Part shown: positions 45,510 through 46,615 of the stretch, in pieces
Numbering within the stretch: the first letter of the stretch is position 1
How the letters are laid out: every line of letters starts with the position of its first letter
Assembly: GCA_027489965.1 (NCBI GenBank)
Contig: JAIXZA010000149.1
Coordinates: 1-46,615 of the forward strand
Source of the DNA: Verrucomicrobiaceae bacterium
Lineage (GTDB): Bacteria > Verrucomicrobiota > Verrucomicrobiia > Verrucomicrobiales > Verrucomicrobiaceae
Length of the DNA stretch: 46,615 nt
Direction: 5' to 3'
Translations under genes and position numbers: made by a program
The notes under the pieces: generated by a model
What the model saw: the letters and a program-made list of their open reading frames with translations, nothing else
What the model was told of the DNA's origin: nothing
Databases searched by the model: none

Positions 45510-45673
45510 AAAAAGCCATTCAAGCGCGGCCACGTCTCAACGCCAAATTGGAAAATGCACAAAATGCAGTTATTTTCCTCAGAACTGGGTGAATTGTGAA
45601 TAGCTTCTTGATTCCATGAAGGAAGGTGCCACTCTCACCACCCAATTTCTAGCAACCACAAATAAAACTCCTC

Positions 45674-45922
45674 ATGGGAAAGCAACTCAACAAAGTCATC
45701 AAACGCCGCCGTCTTAAAGCCTACAAAGACCGCAAGAAGGCACTCGTCAAATCAGGCGCAGCCCGCAAAGTCGCCTCCAAAAGCGAGCCGAAAGCTGTTA
45801 AAAAGGTCGCCGCTAAGAAGTCTGCTGTAAAGAAAGCAAAGCCTGTGGCTGCCGCAATTGAAGAAGTTGCTGCCGTCGTCGCTCCAGTCGCCGAAGTCAC
45901 CGCTGAAACTGCTGCTGAGTAA
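45674..45922 (+). CDS. Small basic Lys/Ala-rich protein upstream of rpsP
   Basis: 82 residues. The first 30 (MGKQLNKVIKRRRLKAYKDR...) are strongly basic and probably a helical RNA- or DNA-binding segment. The rest is a low-complexity tail that moves from KKVAAKKSAVKKAKP, a histone-H1-like pattern, to an acidic Ala/Val/Glu end. It precedes rpsP on the same strand by 181 nt, so a ribosome- or nucleoid-associated role is plausible but unproven. I do not recognise the family by name. Confidence 0.75.
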   Translation: MGKQLNKVIKRRRLKAYKDRKKALVKSGAARKVASKSEPKAVKKVAAKKSAVKKAKPVAAAIEEVAAVVAPVAEVTAETAAE

Positions 45923-46103
45923 ACATTCCAGGACATCGGGCGGTTCTCAGACTCTCTGTGAATCACCTCGTCGGAGGACATTTTCACCTGAATTAGGGGT
46001 CGTTTTGCCCAAATACTCAGGAGAAAGGCCAAAAAAAGCCTTGCTTTCCGACCCTTAGCCCCCACTGTCCGACTCCCCAAATTTAGTCCGAACTACAAAA
46101 ATC

Positions 46104-46361
46104 ATGGCTGTTGTTATCCGTCTCCGTCAAGAAGGTGCCAAAGGGCGCCCCGTCTATCGTATTGTTGCTGCTGATCAGCGCTTCAAGCGTGATGGCCGTT
46201 TCCTTGACATCTTAGGCACCTACGATCCTGCTAAGGAAAAAGGCAATGCCACAGTGAATCTTGAAAAAGTCGCCGAATGGATCTCCAAAGGCGCTAAGCC
46301 AACGGACACCGTGAAGAGCCTGATCAAAAAGGTTCAAGCAGCCGCAACAGCAGCTAAGTAA
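46104..46361 (+). CDS. rpsP: 30S ribosomal protein bS16
   Basis: 85 residues starting MAVVIRLRQEGAKGRPVYRI, with VAADQRFKRDGRFLDILGTYDP and a C-terminal WISKGAKPTDTVKSLIKK stretch, the complete bS16 pattern. It is a component of the small ribosomal subunit needed for 16S folding. A KH-domain gene follows after 67 nt, as in the common rpsP-KH-rimM-trmD-rplS order. Confidence 0.97.
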   Translation: MAVVIRLRQEGAKGRPVYRIVAADQRFKRDGRFLDILGTYDPAKEKGNATVNLEKVAEWISKGAKPTDTVKSLIKKVQAAATAAK

Positions 46362-46381
46362 GTCTTAGCTTCTCTCAGAAA

Positions 46382-46400
46382 GCCGCTGTCAAACAGCGGC
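46382..46400 (+). other. Intercistronic hairpin after rpsP
   Basis: GCCGCTG-TCAAA-CAGCGGC, a perfect 7-bp GC-rich stem between rpsP and the KH-domain gene. It is followed by GCGGGGTTAG rather than a U-tract, so it looks like an attenuating or RNA-stabilising element rather than a full terminator. Confidence 0.5.
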
Positions 46401-46428
46401 GCGGGGTTAGTGAACGTTTTCTCTCATT

Positions 46429-46615
46429 ATGGATGCTCCAGAAGCCCTTCGAGAATTCCTCGCCTACGTGGTCGCTAATTTGATTGACCACCCGCAGCAG
46501 GCCAGCATCGCCATCAGCCACAGTGCTGCTGGCGCTGTCATTTATAGGGTGCAGCTTGCCCCTGATGATGTCCGACACGTCATTGGCAAAAATGGTCTCA
46601 CCATCAGCTCTATCC
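46429..46615 (+). CDS. khpA: KH-domain RNA-binding protein KhpA (5' part)
   Basis: An open frame running off the window end (62 codons seen). It starts MDAPEALREFLAYVVANLID, with VRHVIGKNGLTISSI near the end. The small size, position directly after rpsP and a GKNG at the KH GxxG loop identify the KhpA/YlqC family, small RNA-binding proteins that work with KhpB in many bacteria. The 3' end is missing only because the window stops. Confidence 0.85.
   Translation, partial: MDAPEALREFLAYVVANLIDHPQQASIAISHSAAGAVIYRVQLAPDDVRHVIGKNGLTISSI

Overview
The window looks like a chromosomal segment of a Verrucomicrobiota bacterium of the Prosthecobacter/Verrucomicrobium type. This is an inference from content. 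The signs are a giant autotransporter-repeat protein ending in a PEP-CTERM tail of the PEPSRALL...RRRRR kind, an EF-hand/redoxin/haem c/copper-monooxygenase fusion, a zinc-ribbon Ser/Thr kinase with a membrane anchor, a menA-menC pair, a small basic protein before rpsP, and generally weak Shine-Dalgarno sequences. No rRNA, tRNA, CRISPR array, insertion sequence or phage gene was recognised.

Layout. 1-3.8 kb (minus strand): a formylglycine-enzyme-fold lipoprotein, signal peptide peptidase SppA, a CPBP membrane protease and ThiL; the last three are tightly packed. 4.0-6.5 kb: a small orphan ORF, a threonine ammonia-lyase (ilvA) gene split by a frameshift, and a DUF3592-like membrane protein. 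6.7-9.0 kb: the EF-hand/redoxin/cytochrome/monooxygenase fusion. 9.1-12.5 kb: a class IV aminotransferase diverging from obg, which is followed by a molybdate-type ABC permease and ATPase. 12.5-15.7 kb (minus): a second CPBP protease, an exported N-formylglutamate-amidohydrolase-like protein and an exported L,D-transpeptidase. 15.8-18.6 kb: a SWIM/SNF2 helicase, converging on an amidase gene cut by an in-frame amber codon.

20.4-35.9 kb (minus) is the accessory core. It holds a long Ala/Lys/Glu helical-repeat protein and a 4,615-residue secreted repeat protein with its own promoter, a 29-bp dyad over the -10 and an intrinsic terminator. The giant protein seems to be built from several passenger units joined end to end, with at least one recent 441-bp tandem duplication.

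36.1-46.6 kb is housekeeping: menA and menC (menaquinone), an RluD-type pseudouridine synthase, the kinase, a metF-ROK kinase-lolD set with 4-nt overlaps, Xaa-Pro aminopeptidase, a small basic protein, rpsP and the start of a KH-domain gene.

The points most worth a second look are the architecture and control region of the giant protein, its helical-repeat neighbour, and two otherwise well-preserved genes (ilvA and the amidase) each broken by a single lesion.
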